From assembly GCA_964619265.1 (NCBI GenBank), contig CAZUCE010000002.1, positions 124,001-188,000 of the forward strand: a DNA stretch of 64,000 bases. The letters are read 5' to 3'. Positions 17,543-26,060 of this stretch are shown here, piece by piece (position 1 is the stretch's first letter; every line of letters begins with the position of its first letter). A program made the position numbers and the translations under genes. Below the pieces are notes generated by a model. That model worked only from the letters and a program-made list of their open reading frames with translations, made no database searches and was not told the DNA's origin. Source of the DNA: CAZUCE01 sp964619265 (GTDB lineage Bacteria > Planctomycetota > UBA1135 > GCA-002686595).

Positions 17543-18342
17543 CGGGCCCCTTCGTTTTCGGGAGCTTCGAACAGCTGGCGAAGCTCGGTCGCCGAGGTCT
17601 CCCGTGGCGGACCGTCGAACCGGACCTTCCCGTCTCGCAGGCCGACCCAACGATCGAAGAACTCACCGGCGAGCTCGACGTCGTGCAGGGAACAGACCTG
17701 GCTCCAGCCATGCTCTTCGGCCAGGCGAGCGAGCAGGCCTAACACCGAGCGCGCGCGTTCGGGGTCGACCGAAGACACCGGCTCGTCGCACAGGAGCACG
17801 CAGGGATGCTGATGGAGGGCGCGGGCAATGGCCACCCGTTGGGCTTCCCCGCCGGACAGTCGCTCGACGCGGGCGAACAGCTTGTCGCCCAAGCCGACGC
17901 GTTCCAAGGCTCCCAACACCTCCCGTTGTTCGACTCGGGAGGGCCGGATCAAATGGCGCAGGGCCGTAAGAAACCTGCGCGAACCCAGGCGTCCGAACGA
18001 GACGTTTTGCAGGACGCTCAGGGCAGGAACCAGGCCGTGATCTTGGTGAATGAACCCCAGCTCAGAGCGCAGCGCGCGCACTTCTTTCGCCGAGCGCGAG
18101 TCGAACGCCCGGCCGGCGTGCAGCAGCGTGCCGCCGGTGAGTCGCACCCCGCCTGCGAGCGCGCGCAGGAGCGTGGTTTTTCCAGCGCCGGAAGGTCCGA
18201 TCAGCGCAATCCGCTCGCCGGGGGCCAACTTCAGGTCCAGCGGCCCGAGGATCGTCCGGTCTGCGATCTCGACGCGCCCGCCACGCAGCTCGATTTCGAG
18301 CGACGAGCCCTGCCTCGAGGGACTCTGTTTGGATTTCGTCAG
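17539..18342 (-). CDS. PhnC-type ABC transporter ATPase, probable CTG start
   Basis: 267 residues if read from CTG 18342. Walker A is GPSGAGKT (49-56), Q-loop FIHQDHGLVP, signature LSGGEAQR, Walker B VLLCDEPVSSVD. The first normal start codon is TTG 18228, but that would remove the N-terminal strands (LEIELRGGRVEIADRTIL) every such ATPase needs before Walker A. Between the in-frame stop at 18373-18375 and TTG 18228 there is no ATG, GTG or TTG. CTG 18342 overlaps the stop of the binding-protein gene in a CTGA, the same arrangement as the other junctions in this operon. Substrate is set by the binding protein. Confidence 0.85.
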   Translation of the reverse strand: MTKSKQSPSRQGSSLEIELRGGRVEIADRTILGPLDLKLAPGERIALIGPSGAGKTTLLRALAGGVRLTGGTLLHAGRAFDSRSAKEVRALRSELGFIHQDHGLVPALSVLQNVSFGRLGSRRFLTALRHLIRPSRVEQREVLGALERVGLGDKLFARVERLSGGEAQRVAIARALHQHPCVLLCDEPVSSVDPERARSVLGLLARLAEEHGWSQVCSLHDVELAGEFFDRWVGLRDGKVRFDGPPRETSATELRQLFEAPENEGAR

Positions 18343-19265
18343 CGGACGAGGTCGAGTTCGAGCGCCAGCGATTCAAGCGCGGCGAAGTCCTCCGTGGCGG
18401 CAGGGATCAAGCCGTCCGGACGGTTGAGGGCGGAGAGCAATTGTTCGTCTTCGAGCGCGACGAGGGTCTCCGCCAGGCGCTGGATCGTTCCAGGGCCGAA
18501 GCGCTCATCGATCGCGGGGTGTGCCGTCCAGTTGTAGTCGGAGTAGTTGGGGGTCGCCCACACAACGGCGACGGTCAAGGGGTCGATTTCGCCCGACGCC
18601 AGGTCGCGTTCGAACACCTTGTAGTCCAGTACGCCGGCTTGGGCGGCACCGCTTTGAACCGCCTGCCAGGTGAGGTCGTGAGAACCGGAGAACCGCATCG
18701 GCGATCCGAAGAACTCTTCGGGGCTTTGGCCCGTGGCTTCCCGCAAGAAGTGCTCGGGCATCATGCGTCCCGAGGTGGACCCGGGCGATCCAAAAGTGAA
18801 GTCGAGGTCGGCGAGCCCGAGCGGAAAGGTCTCGGTCGGGATCAGTCCGGCGTCGCGTCGCGCGATGAAGTAGCTCTTGTAGGTGGGGTCGGACCGTCCT
18901 TGGGCAATGGCCTCGGCGCCGGGGACGGCCCGCCGCGCCTGCACTCCGGTCAGTCCGCCGAACCAGGCCAGCTCGACGTCGCCGGCTGCAAACAGCTCCA
19001 CGGACGCTGCATAGTCGGTTGCGGGGACGAACTCGACGGGCAGGCCAAGCTGTTCAGAGAGATGCTCGGCCAGCGGTCGAAATTTGGCCTCTAATTCGGA
19101 ACGACTTTCGGAGGGAATCGCAGTGAAGCGCAGGGGCTCAAGGCCAGGTTCGCCGCCGCAAGCGAACAGGGCCGCGGTCCAAGCGGCGAGGCCGAGGATC
19201 AGGAGCCCTCGGCGGGGCCCGTGCGGGGAGCTGGGGGCTGAGGAGGGGAGTCTAAGAAACCGCAT
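18339..19265 (-). CDS. PhnD-family substrate-binding lipoprotein of the ABC importer
   Basis: 308 residues. A signal peptide (hydrophobic LLILGLAAWTAALFAC) ends in a lipobox with Cys36, so it is probably a lipoprotein. The body follows the PhnD fold: SRSELEAKFRPLAEHLSEQLGLPVEFVPATDYAASVELF, then DVELAWFGGLTGVQAR, then FTFGSPGSTSGRMMPEHFL. The AWFGG and GSPGSTSG segments resemble members predicted to bind selenate rather than phosphonate or phosphite, but this is my recollection of the family, not a proof. It is the first gene of the four-gene importer operon. Confidence 0.88.
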   Translation of the reverse strand: MRFLRLPSSAPSSPHGPRRGLLILGLAAWTAALFACGGEPGLEPLRFTAIPSESRSELEAKFRPLAEHLSEQLGLPVEFVPATDYAASVELFAAGDVELAWFGGLTGVQARRAVPGAEAIAQGRSDPTYKSYFIARRDAGLIPTETFPLGLADLDFTFGSPGSTSGRMMPEHFLREATGQSPEEFFGSPMRFSGSHDLTWQAVQSGAAQAGVLDYKVFERDLASGEIDPLTVAVVWATPNYSDYNWTAHPAIDERFGPGTIQRLAETLVALEDEQLLSALNRPDGLIPAATEDFAALESLALELDLVR

Positions 19266-19515
19266 AGGGAAGGCCGGTTGGCCGCGTGCGAGGGGAAGCG
19301 GGGGCGCGTGGGATTCGTTCTTCCAGCCGATTCAAGGCGGCTGATTCGAGGCGTCCAGGGGTGTGCACGGGGGTTAAGGAGGATAGCGATTGGGGTCCTG
19401 GGGGCCCGGAGGGCATTCGGCCGGAATCGTTCGATCGAGGTCGGCCCATCGCCAGAATCGCGCGTCTCGATCCCTAAGGTTCCAACGGGACTCCTGCCTC
19501 GGCACCATAGCGGAC

Positions 19516-21069
19516 ATGCCCGAGTTACTGCCCACTCCGGGCGATCGCCCGTCGGACCCGCTCGCGCGAATTTTAGCGCTTGCGTTCGTGACCCTGGCGC
19601 TCGCCGCTCTTCCTGCCGCCCCCCAAGCGCCGCTTCCGGCGCAGGCCCCGCCAGGTCCGCCGCAGGTTGGCCCGCCCGATGGATTCGATCCTGTCGGTGA
19701 AGCGACCCGTTTGGCGCGCCGAGCGCTCGACGAGGGACGGCCGGGGGAAGCCCTTGATCTGATCGAGGAGGTCAGCGGCCTGCTGCCGGTCGACTTTGAC
19801 TTGAACTTGATCGGCTTGCGCGCGGAGGCCTTGAACGATCTCGGCCGATTCGCCGAAGCGCTCGAGTTGTTCGAAGCTGTCACTCCGACGAACCGGGGAC
19901 GTGGCGTTGCCTTGCGTCTCGAAGCGGTACGCAGCCTGCGCGGTGCTGGCCAGTGGCGCGATGCTCTCGCGCGCTTGCAGCAGATCCTCGAGGCCTATCC
20001 GCGGTGCGGGCCGGCGCGGGTCGCCATGATCGACATCCTCGTCGAGCAAGAACAAGACACCCGCGCTCAGTCTGAGTTGGGGCGTCTGCTCAATCAAAGC
20101 CCCGGGCTGGTGTGGGCCTTGGCGCTGCAAGCCCGGCTCGAGTCGCGCGCCGGAAACACCCAAGTCGCCATCGAGCAGTTGCGCTCGAATCTCGCTAGTG
20201 ACGATGGGCAAGGCACCTTGCGCGTTGTGCTTGTTGAAGTTCTTTTGGAAGCCGGGCGCGGCCGCGAAGCTTGGATCGAAGCTCAGCCTCTGATCGAAGC
20301 GGGGCGTTCGGCCGCCCAACTGGAATTGGGTGCACTCGCAGCGCGAGCCGCTGGGGAGCCCCTCGACGCGTTCCGTTCGCTGGTGCTCGCCCTGCGGCTC
20401 GAGCCGGGCCGGCCCGCTGCTTTGGACCTGCTGATCGACGTGCTTGAGCGGGCCGACGACCTGCGCGACGACATAGCGCTCGAGCGGGCCCGTTCCGAGC
20501 CGCTGGATCCCTCCGGCTGGGAACGCGTGGTGCGCGGCCGCCTCCGCGCCGGACGCGTGGCAGCGGCCGTCGAGCTCTACGAAAGCCTGCCCTCCGAGGT
20601 CCGCGAGGATCCCGAGTTGCGGCTGGCCGCCGCGGAGGCCCTGCGCCGCTCCGGCCGGCTGGAAGATGCCATGGCCGCCATCGAAACCCTGTGCATCGAC
20701 CCACCCTCAGGCTCGCCTACCGCGCCGCGCGCCTGGTACGAGCGCGCGCAGGTCGAGTACGAGCGCCGCGAATATGAACTCGCCGTGGAGTCCTTCGAAA
20801 AAGCCGCCGAAGGCCCTTGGCGAGCTGAGGCGCTCTACAACCGCGGCCTCTTGCTCCGCGAGATGGAGCGCTTCCAGGAAGCCACGCGTGCGTTCGAATC
20901 AGCCGTGGAAGCCCGCCCTGGTCTCTCGGAGGCCTGGTTGGCCCTCGGCGATCTGCGCCGCGGCGCGCTTGGCGATCGCTTGGGCGCCGTCGAGGCCTAT
21001 CGAAATTATCTCTCGCAGGTCGGTGGCGACCCGCGCATCGAAGCCCTTGTGGAGGAACTCGACCGATGA
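19516..21069 (+). CDS. TPR-repeat secreted protein
   Basis: 517 residues. The N-terminus has a signal-like stretch (ILALAFVTLALAALPAAPQA) and a Pro-rich linker. From about residue 60 to the end it is built of TPR-like helix pairs: VGEATRLARRALDEGRPGEALDLI, ALNDLGRFAEALELFEAV, ALARLQQILEAYPRCGPARV, through EALYNRGLLLREMERFQEATRAFE. It would be a scaffold in the periplasm. It overlaps the ExbB-like gene by four bases (ATGA 21066-21069), as TPR and ExbB/ExbD genes often cluster in Planctomycetota and Bacteroidota. The 250 bp upstream hold the divergent promoter region shared with the ABC operon. Confidence 0.8.
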   Translation: MPELLPTPGDRPSDPLARILALAFVTLALAALPAAPQAPLPAQAPPGPPQVGPPDGFDPVGEATRLARRALDEGRPGEALDLIEEVSGLLPVDFDLNLIGLRAEALNDLGRFAEALELFEAVTPTNRGRGVALRLEAVRSLRGAGQWRDALARLQQILEAYPRCGPARVAMIDILVEQEQDTRAQSELGRLLNQSPGLVWALALQARLESRAGNTQVAIEQLRSNLASDDGQGTLRVVLVEVLLEAGRGREAWIEAQPLIEAGRSAAQLELGALAARAAGEPLDAFRSLVLALRLEPGRPAALDLLIDVLERADDLRDDIALERARSEPLDPSGWERVVRGRLRAGRVAAAVELYESLPSEVREDPELRLAAAEALRRSGRLEDAMAAIETLCIDPPSGSPTAPRAWYERAQVEYERREYELAVESFEKAAEGPWRAEALYNRGLLLREMERFQEATRAFESAVEARPGLSEAWLALGDLRRGALGDRLGAVEAYRNYLSQVGGDPRIEALVEELDR

Positions 21070-21581
21070 GCTGGATCGCCCGCGGCGGCTTCGTGATGTG
21101 GCCGTTGCTTTTTCTTTCCGTGCTGACGCTGTTTGTCATCGTCGAGCGCGTTCAGTTTTGGCGTCGCGAACGGGGTATTCCCGCCCGTGCCGCCCTGGAG
21201 CTCGCCATGCGCCGACTTGAACTCGACCGACTGGACGGTCCTTCGATCGAAGCCGGCCTGGGAGCCGAGCAACAACGGCTCGAGCGCGGGATGACTTGGC
21301 TCGACACAATCATCACCGCCGCGCCGATGCTCGGCATCCTCGGCACGGTGCTCGGCATCATCGATTCTTTCGAACTCTTGAAGGCCGAGGTCGTCGTCGA
21401 TCCACTGCAAATGTCGGGCGGCGTCGCCAAGGCGCTGCTCACGACCGCCACGGGTTTGACCATCGCGCTGGTCACCATCTTTCCGTTCAATTTCTTCCGC
21501 GCACGCCTGACCGGCCGGCTCGAAGAGCTCGAGCGTGAAGGCCGCCGCATGCAGTCGGGCCTACTTGAGGACGAACTGTGA
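21066..21581 (+). CDS. exbB: MotA/TolQ/ExbB proton channel family protein
   Basis: 171 residues, short for this family. One N-terminal helix (FVMWPLLFLSVLTLFVIVERV) and two C-terminal helices, the second and third carrying the proton-path motif (IITAAPMLGILGTVLGIIDSF and ALLTTATGLTIALVTIFPFNFF). With the ExbD-like partner it forms a proton-motive-force-driven stator that energises TonB- or Tol-type proteins. ATG 21066 overlaps the TPR gene and GTG 21578 of exbD overlaps its stop, giving three tightly coupled genes. Confidence 0.9.
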   Translation: MSWIARGGFVMWPLLFLSVLTLFVIVERVQFWRRERGIPARAALELAMRRLELDRLDGPSIEAGLGAEQQRLERGMTWLDTIITAAPMLGILGTVLGIIDSFELLKAEVVVDPLQMSGGVAKALLTTATGLTIALVTIFPFNFFRARLTGRLEELEREGRRMQSGLLEDEL

Positions 21582-21997
21582 CCACGGCCACCCGCCGCAC
21601 ACGCTTCGATCGCTCGGCCAGGGTCGAGCTGCTCCCGCTGATCGATGTGCTGTTCCTGCTGCTCGCGGTCTTCCTGCTCTCGATCGCGCGCATGGTGCGC
21701 TCCTACGCGTTGCCGGTCAGCCTGCCCCAGGCTGCCACCGGTGTGCAGGAGTCCGTGCCCACCGTCTTATTGCTTTCGGTTCAAGCCGACGGGCAGTACG
21801 CCCTGGGTGGCGAACTAGCCACCCTCGACGCCATCCGCCACACCGTGACCGAACGAGTCTCGGGCGATCCCGAGCTCCAGGTCCTCGTTCACGGGGACGA
21901 GGCGACCTCCTACGGCTCGGTGGCGGTTCTGCTCGACGCCGTGCGCGAATCGGGCGGCTCGCGAGTCCTGCTGGTCGCGAAGCCGAAGCCGGAATAG
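21578..21997 (+). CDS. exbD: ExbD/TolR family protein
   Basis: 139 residues with one N-terminal helix (LLPLIDVLFLLLAVFLLSIARM) that carries the conserved Asp of ExbD (LIDVLF) and a periplasmic C-terminal domain (VLLLSVQADGQYALGGELATLDAIRHTV... VLVHGDEATSYGSVAVLLDAVRESG) with the swapped-strand pattern of the family. It is the partner of the ExbB-like protein just upstream. The 120 bp that follow, up to the start at 22123, contain no gene. Confidence 0.9.
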   Translation: MTTATRRTRFDRSARVELLPLIDVLFLLLAVFLLSIARMVRSYALPVSLPQAATGVQESVPTVLLLSVQADGQYALGGELATLDAIRHTVTERVSGDPELQVLVHGDEATSYGSVAVLLDAVRESGGSRVLLVAKPKPE

Positions 21998-22122
21998 GAG
22001 TGACCCGGCTCGGGCTGGCTGCTAGCAGCGGGTGACAGGGCTTCGAGGGAATCGCTCGCCGGCAAGTTCATACCGGGAGGGGCGGCTGCCGGGCGGAGCT
22101 AGCTATCCCGGAGAGAGAGTTG

Positions 22123-24009
22123 ATGACCCCTAGATTCAGTCCTCGGTTTGCGCTCTGCCTGGCGCTCGTTCTGGCTGCTTCGCTTCGCTACCTAGGACCC
22201 AGCCACCTCAAGGTCGCCCAGCTCGGGGCAGCCAGGCCCGATGGGGCGGCTCCGGCCGTGGATCTTCAGGCGGCGGTCGACGCGGAACCCGGTCAGGGTC
22301 CGCAGGAGGAAGCGAGGCACGTGCTGGCAGCTCCCAAACGGGACCCGCCTGCTGCGGGTTCGAAGGAAGATCCAGCCGGGGGGAAAGGTCCGTGGCTGTT
22401 CGGGCGCCTGGTGGAGGCCAGCTCGGGGGAACCGATCGGCGGAGCTCAAATCGAGGCGTTCCAACACGGGCCGCTTTTCACCACTCCTGAAATCGAGCTC
22501 TGGGCCCGCAAGCCGATCGAGACGGATGTGGATGGCCTGTTTGAGGTGGAGCTGAGCCGTTGGGGGGGGTGGACCGGCCGGGCGACCAAGTCCGGGTTCA
22601 CCGCGACCGGATTCGCTCTGGGCGCGTTGGGAAGCACGCGCGAGTTTCCGTTCGTTTTCCCGATGCGCCGAGCAGGTCGCGTGAGTTTTCAGGTGATCGG
22701 CGGAGATCCGGAGGGAGTCGAGTTGACCGGCGGGTGCAGCGGAGAGGCTCTGGTGGACCTAGGGGCCGGCACCTTTCGCGAGGTACTTCCCTCGGTTCAG
22801 CTCGTAGCGGAGCGAACCGAATCGGGTTTTCGGATCGACGATGTTCCGACGCGGATACCGGTCCAGGGAACGTGGAAGACCTCCAGCGGCCGCGAAGGCT
22901 TCTGGAGCCTTGAGCCAGCGCTCGAACCAGGCGAACATCGTGAGCTCCGGATCGATCTTGGACGGCCGGGGAGCGTTGAGGTTCTGTTGGTCGATGCGAA
23001 ACAGAACCCAGTCGAGGGAGTCGAGGTTCAAATCGTTCAAGGATGGCGGCTGCCAGTCGTCTGGATGCCGAGCAGCGGCCTAGCGAACCCGGTGAGGCTG
23101 GGCTGTTCGGAGGCCGATGGGCGAGTGGTGTTCGAAGACCTGGCAACCGGGAACTATGCGGCCATTCCGATCCGGGGCTCGACCGAACAGCTGGGGCTCC
23201 CCCTCCCGTTTGATCTCACGCCGACCTCGCGCGAAGTGCATCTCCAAATCGACTTGGTGGAGGGGCAATCGATTTCCGGACAGTTGGTCGATTCGGAGGG
23301 CCGAGGGCTGGACCGGGTCTACGTCTACGCGAGCAGTGCGCATGACGGGGGCCATGCCCAGTCCTATAATCGTGGTCAGTTCCATCTGGGGCCGCTGCTG
23401 CCGGGCGACTACAACCTTCGGTTTCAAGTGCAGCCTTGGACCGGAGTGTCTGCCCCCGAACCGCTTACGGTTTCAGCCGGCTCCGAAAACCTGCAGGTCG
23501 TTTTCCCACCGGGGTTTGAAGTCCTGGTTCGGGTTTCGGATCGGAGCGGGACGGCTCTGAAGCCGAGAGCGGCGTCCGTTTCGGGAAAAACGCTGAGAGC
23601 CTTCCCGATCGTTCGCGGGAAGGAGGAACTCCTGGAGATCTTCGGACTGGGAGCCGGCAGCCACTCGCTTCTAGTCAGCTCCGAAGACGGCCGTTTCGGC
23701 TGGTTGCGTCAACTGCACCTGGATCCTCTGGACCTGGGACGTACCGTGGACGTGACGGTCCAACCGGCGAGCCAGCTGCTGATTTCCGACCGGCGCGGAC
23801 TGGCTCGCGCGGTTCAGCTCGAAGTCTTCCAGGACGAGGCTTTCGCGGCGAGGGGGAGTTTGCGTCCCCACGGGAGAGTGATGCTGCACGTTCCTCCAGG
23901 AGAGCTTGAGCTGCGCGCCTTTCACCTCGAAGGTGGATCCTTCGAAAAGGCAACCAGGCAGGTGTTCGCTCGGGTGGGGGAAACCGTGGAGGTGGATTGG
24001 GCCCCTTGA
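22123..24009 (+). CDS. Secreted protein with carboxypeptidase-regulatory-like domains
   Basis: 628 residues beginning with a signal sequence (FALCLALVLAAS) and a low-complexity Pro/Ala stretch to about residue 85. After it come repeated beta-sandwich modules of the CarboxypepD_reg-like type: FGRLVEASSGEPIGGAQIEAF and later GQLVDSEGRGLDRVYVYASS, with DGRVVFEDLATGNYAAIPIRG and LGPLLPGDYNLRFQV. It is probably a cell-surface or periplasmic protein. No enzymatic motif is seen. A purine-rich GGAGAGAGAG directly precedes ATG 22123, one of the better Shine-Dalgarno-like sites in the window. Confidence 0.7.
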   Translation: MTPRFSPRFALCLALVLAASLRYLGPSHLKVAQLGAARPDGAAPAVDLQAAVDAEPGQGPQEEARHVLAAPKRDPPAAGSKEDPAGGKGPWLFGRLVEASSGEPIGGAQIEAFQHGPLFTTPEIELWARKPIETDVDGLFEVELSRWGGWTGRATKSGFTATGFALGALGSTREFPFVFPMRRAGRVSFQVIGGDPEGVELTGGCSGEALVDLGAGTFREVLPSVQLVAERTESGFRIDDVPTRIPVQGTWKTSSGREGFWSLEPALEPGEHRELRIDLGRPGSVEVLLVDAKQNPVEGVEVQIVQGWRLPVVWMPSSGLANPVRLGCSEADGRVVFEDLATGNYAAIPIRGSTEQLGLPLPFDLTPTSREVHLQIDLVEGQSISGQLVDSEGRGLDRVYVYASSAHDGGHAQSYNRGQFHLGPLLPGDYNLRFQVQPWTGVSAPEPLTVSAGSENLQVVFPPGFEVLVRVSDRSGTALKPRAASVSGKTLRAFPIVRGKEELLEIFGLGAGSHSLLVSSEDGRFGWLRQLHLDPLDLGRTVDVTVQPASQLLISDRRGLARAVQLEVFQDEAFAARGSLRPHGRVMLHVPPGELELRAFHLEGGSFEKATRQVFARVGETVEVDWAP

Positions 24010-24014
24010 GGGGG

Positions 24015-24035
24015 GGGCTCGATTGATTGGAGCCC
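24015..24035. terminator. Possible terminator between convergent genes
   Basis: A 6-bp stem GGGCTC (24015-24020) with GAGCCC (24030-24035) and a 9-base loop lies between the stops of the regulatory-like protein (+) and the TauE gene (-). It has no long T run, only TTTC a few bases later, so efficiency as a terminator is doubtful. Confidence 0.35.
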
Positions 24036-24051
24036 GCGCTTTCTCCGAGGC

Positions 24052-25122
24052 TTAGCTCTCGGTGCTCGAGAGCCACTCGAGCCGTTTGACTCCACCGGCC
24101 GCCATGCGGTGGAACAGGAGTAGCCCTAGAAGGAACACCAGCGAGGCGTAGCCGAGCAGCTTGGGGCTTTGGGGGATGATCAACAGGCCGGCGACGAATT
24201 GGATCGCGATGCTGACGTAGAGGATGCCGGCAACGAACAGGCGCGAGCGATGGCGGATGAAGCGCGCGCCGAGCGGGGCTCCGACAACCACGATCGGGAC
24301 GCAGACCCACCAGTAATTCCAGGCGTCGGGTGCCATCCCGCCGCCGGCGTAGTGTTTCCAGAGGAAGCCGACGCAAGCGTTGATGCCCATGAGGACGACC
24401 GAGGTCGGAGTCGCAATGCTCTCGGAGATGCGGAATCGCAGAACGAGCAAGGAGAACGTCAGGATGTCGAGGCCCGATCCGGTGATGCCAGAGATCACAC
24501 CGCCCAGCAGGCCGACGGCGACGAGCAGAGCTGCGTGGCGAGCTCCGAAACGTTCGATGGTGAAACGAACCTCGCGGTCCCGATAGCGGTTGATCCAAAA
24601 CAGCGCGAAGGCGAAGGAGAGCCAGACGCTGAGGAACGTCATCTTGGCGAACTTCGGTGACAGCTGCGGTGCGACAAATTCCAAGCCGACGATGACGCCG
24701 GCGGCTCCGCCCAGGCTGGACCAAACCAAGGCGCGGTTCGCGACCGGGATGCGGGCGGCGAAGATCGTGATGGCTGCGGCGATCATGCCCACCGACTGAA
24801 TCATCAGCGAGAAGTCCCTCGCGGTCGGAGGTGGGATCTCAAACAAGAGCGTCATGACCGGGAAGGCCACGGCTCCGCCGCCCTCGGAGGTCGCGCCAGC
24901 GATGAACGAGCCGAGCATCATCGTGATCGACATGTGCCAGCAGGAGGCGAACAGCTCGAAGCGCTCGCCCAGGACCATGGCCGGGAGCCACAAGGCCCAG
25001 ACCGCGGCCGCGATGAACCACGTGATATTCCGCTGGAATCGACTGGGGGGAGGGGCGTCGGGAACAGACACTTGACCTGGAGGAGGGATTGAGGGGGCTG
25101 GAGGAGTTAAACTATGGCCCAT
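24052..25122 (-). CDS. TauE/SafE family sulfite/organosulfur-type anion transporter
   Basis: 356 residues, with about nine membrane segments. The TauE pattern is clear: MTMMLGSFIAGATSEGGGAVAFPVMTLL near the N-terminus and, in the second half, LGGVISGITGSGLDILTFSLLVLRFRISESIATPTSVVLM. The family exports sulfite, sulfoacetate or related anions. ATG 25122 lies on the same CATG palindrome as the ATG of the divergent TonB-like gene (25121), so the two starts overlap by two bases; the region is also short for two promoters. The codon just downstream of this ATG offers no alternative closer than GTG in PGQVSV. Confidence 0.85.
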   Translation of the reverse strand: MGHSLTPPAPSIPPPGQVSVPDAPPPSRFQRNITWFIAAAVWALWLPAMVLGERFELFASCWHMSITMMLGSFIAGATSEGGGAVAFPVMTLLFEIPPPTARDFSLMIQSVGMIAAAITIFAARIPVANRALVWSSLGGAAGVIVGLEFVAPQLSPKFAKMTFLSVWLSFAFALFWINRYRDREVRFTIERFGARHAALLVAVGLLGGVISGITGSGLDILTFSLLVLRFRISESIATPTSVVLMGINACVGFLWKHYAGGGMAPDAWNYWWVCVPIVVVGAPLGARFIRHRSRLFVAGILYVSIAIQFVAGLLIIPQSPKLLGYASLVFLLGLLLFHRMAAGGVKRLEWLSSTES

Positions 25123-26044
25123 GGCGAGGATTGCGGGAGGCAGGGCTTCAGCTTCGGCGGGCCGTTCCTACCGGGCAACGGTCCGGGCGGAGGCTTCTCG
25201 ATTCGAGGAGGGCTCGGAGTGGGCCCGGGCCGAGCGTGCGGATCGCTGGCGGGCCATCCTTGTGACGGTCGTGGTCCATGGGGTGCTCGCCGTGGTTCTT
25301 GGGATTTCCATTCCGGCGGCGACCAGCCGGGCGGAGGCAAGCGGACAGAGTTACCAGGATTTCGAGGTTCAGATTCCGGAAGAGGACCGGCTTCGGCGGC
25401 TGCTTTCGCCCGAGCCGACCCGCGCCGCAACGCGCATGCTCTCGCCGTCCATGACCCTGGCCGCGCGGCCCATCGAAGGGGCGCGCTCCTACGATTTGGG
25501 ACAGGTGCTGCCCTCCCGCCCCGCGGTGGTCACGACCCCCCAAGCGGGACGATTCGGCGCGACCGGCGGCCTGTTGGAGCAGGGTGGGGAAGCGCGATTG
25601 CTGTCTATGCAAATCGAAGACTCGCGGCGCGATGCGCCCGACGTGCTGCGCACTTCGGCCGAACTGTCCGGCCTGATCGAGCGGCGCGCTTCCGAAGCCA
25701 TCGGGGCGCCCGGCGAGCCTTCGGCCGCAGGTGTTTTGGAATTGGATGGTTCGACGGCGAATGTGGTGACGCTGTACCGCGAGGAAGTCTCGATCAGTGA
25801 GCAAATGCTCAATTTCGGGATCTCGGGCAGCTGCCAAGTCGAAATGCGCGTGGATCCGAGCGGTCGTGTGGCCGAGGCGACCGTCTTGACGAGTTCGGGC
25901 TCTAGCCTGCTCGACGCGGCGGCCCTGGAGGCCGCCAGGCGCTGGCGCTACGACCCGCGGGCCCTGGAGCGGCTGAGGGTGAATCGCTGCGGGTACTGGT
26001 TCCGAGCCCTTCCTCCACAGCGGTCCGAATCCTCGAGGCCTTGA
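25121..26044 (+). CDS. TonB family protein
   Basis: 307 residues. A cytoplasmic, Arg-rich N-terminus leads to one membrane helix (ILVTVVVHGVLAVVLGISI), a long periplasmic linker rich in Ala/Pro/Arg, and a C-terminal TonB_C domain (GSCQVEMRVDPSGRVAEATVLTSSGSSLLDAAALEAARRWRYDP). It would carry proton-motive energy from an ExbB/ExbD complex to outer-membrane receptors. The exbBD genes lie 3-4 kb upstream, separated by the TauE gene. The linker lacks the Pro-Lys repeats of E. coli TonB. Start ATG 25121; the spacing to the GAGGAG upstream is long (14 bases). Confidence 0.8.
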   Translation: MARIAGGRASASAGRSYRATVRAEASRFEEGSEWARAERADRWRAILVTVVVHGVLAVVLGISIPAATSRAEASGQSYQDFEVQIPEEDRLRRLLSPEPTRAATRMLSPSMTLAARPIEGARSYDLGQVLPSRPAVVTTPQAGRFGATGGLLEQGGEARLLSMQIEDSRRDAPDVLRTSAELSGLIERRASEAIGAPGEPSAAGVLELDGSTANVVTLYREEVSISEQMLNFGISGSCQVEMRVDPSGRVAEATVLTSSGSSLLDAAALEAARRWRYDPRALERLRVNRCGYWFRALPPQRSESSRP

Positions 26045-26060
26045 TCCGTAGGATCCAGCG

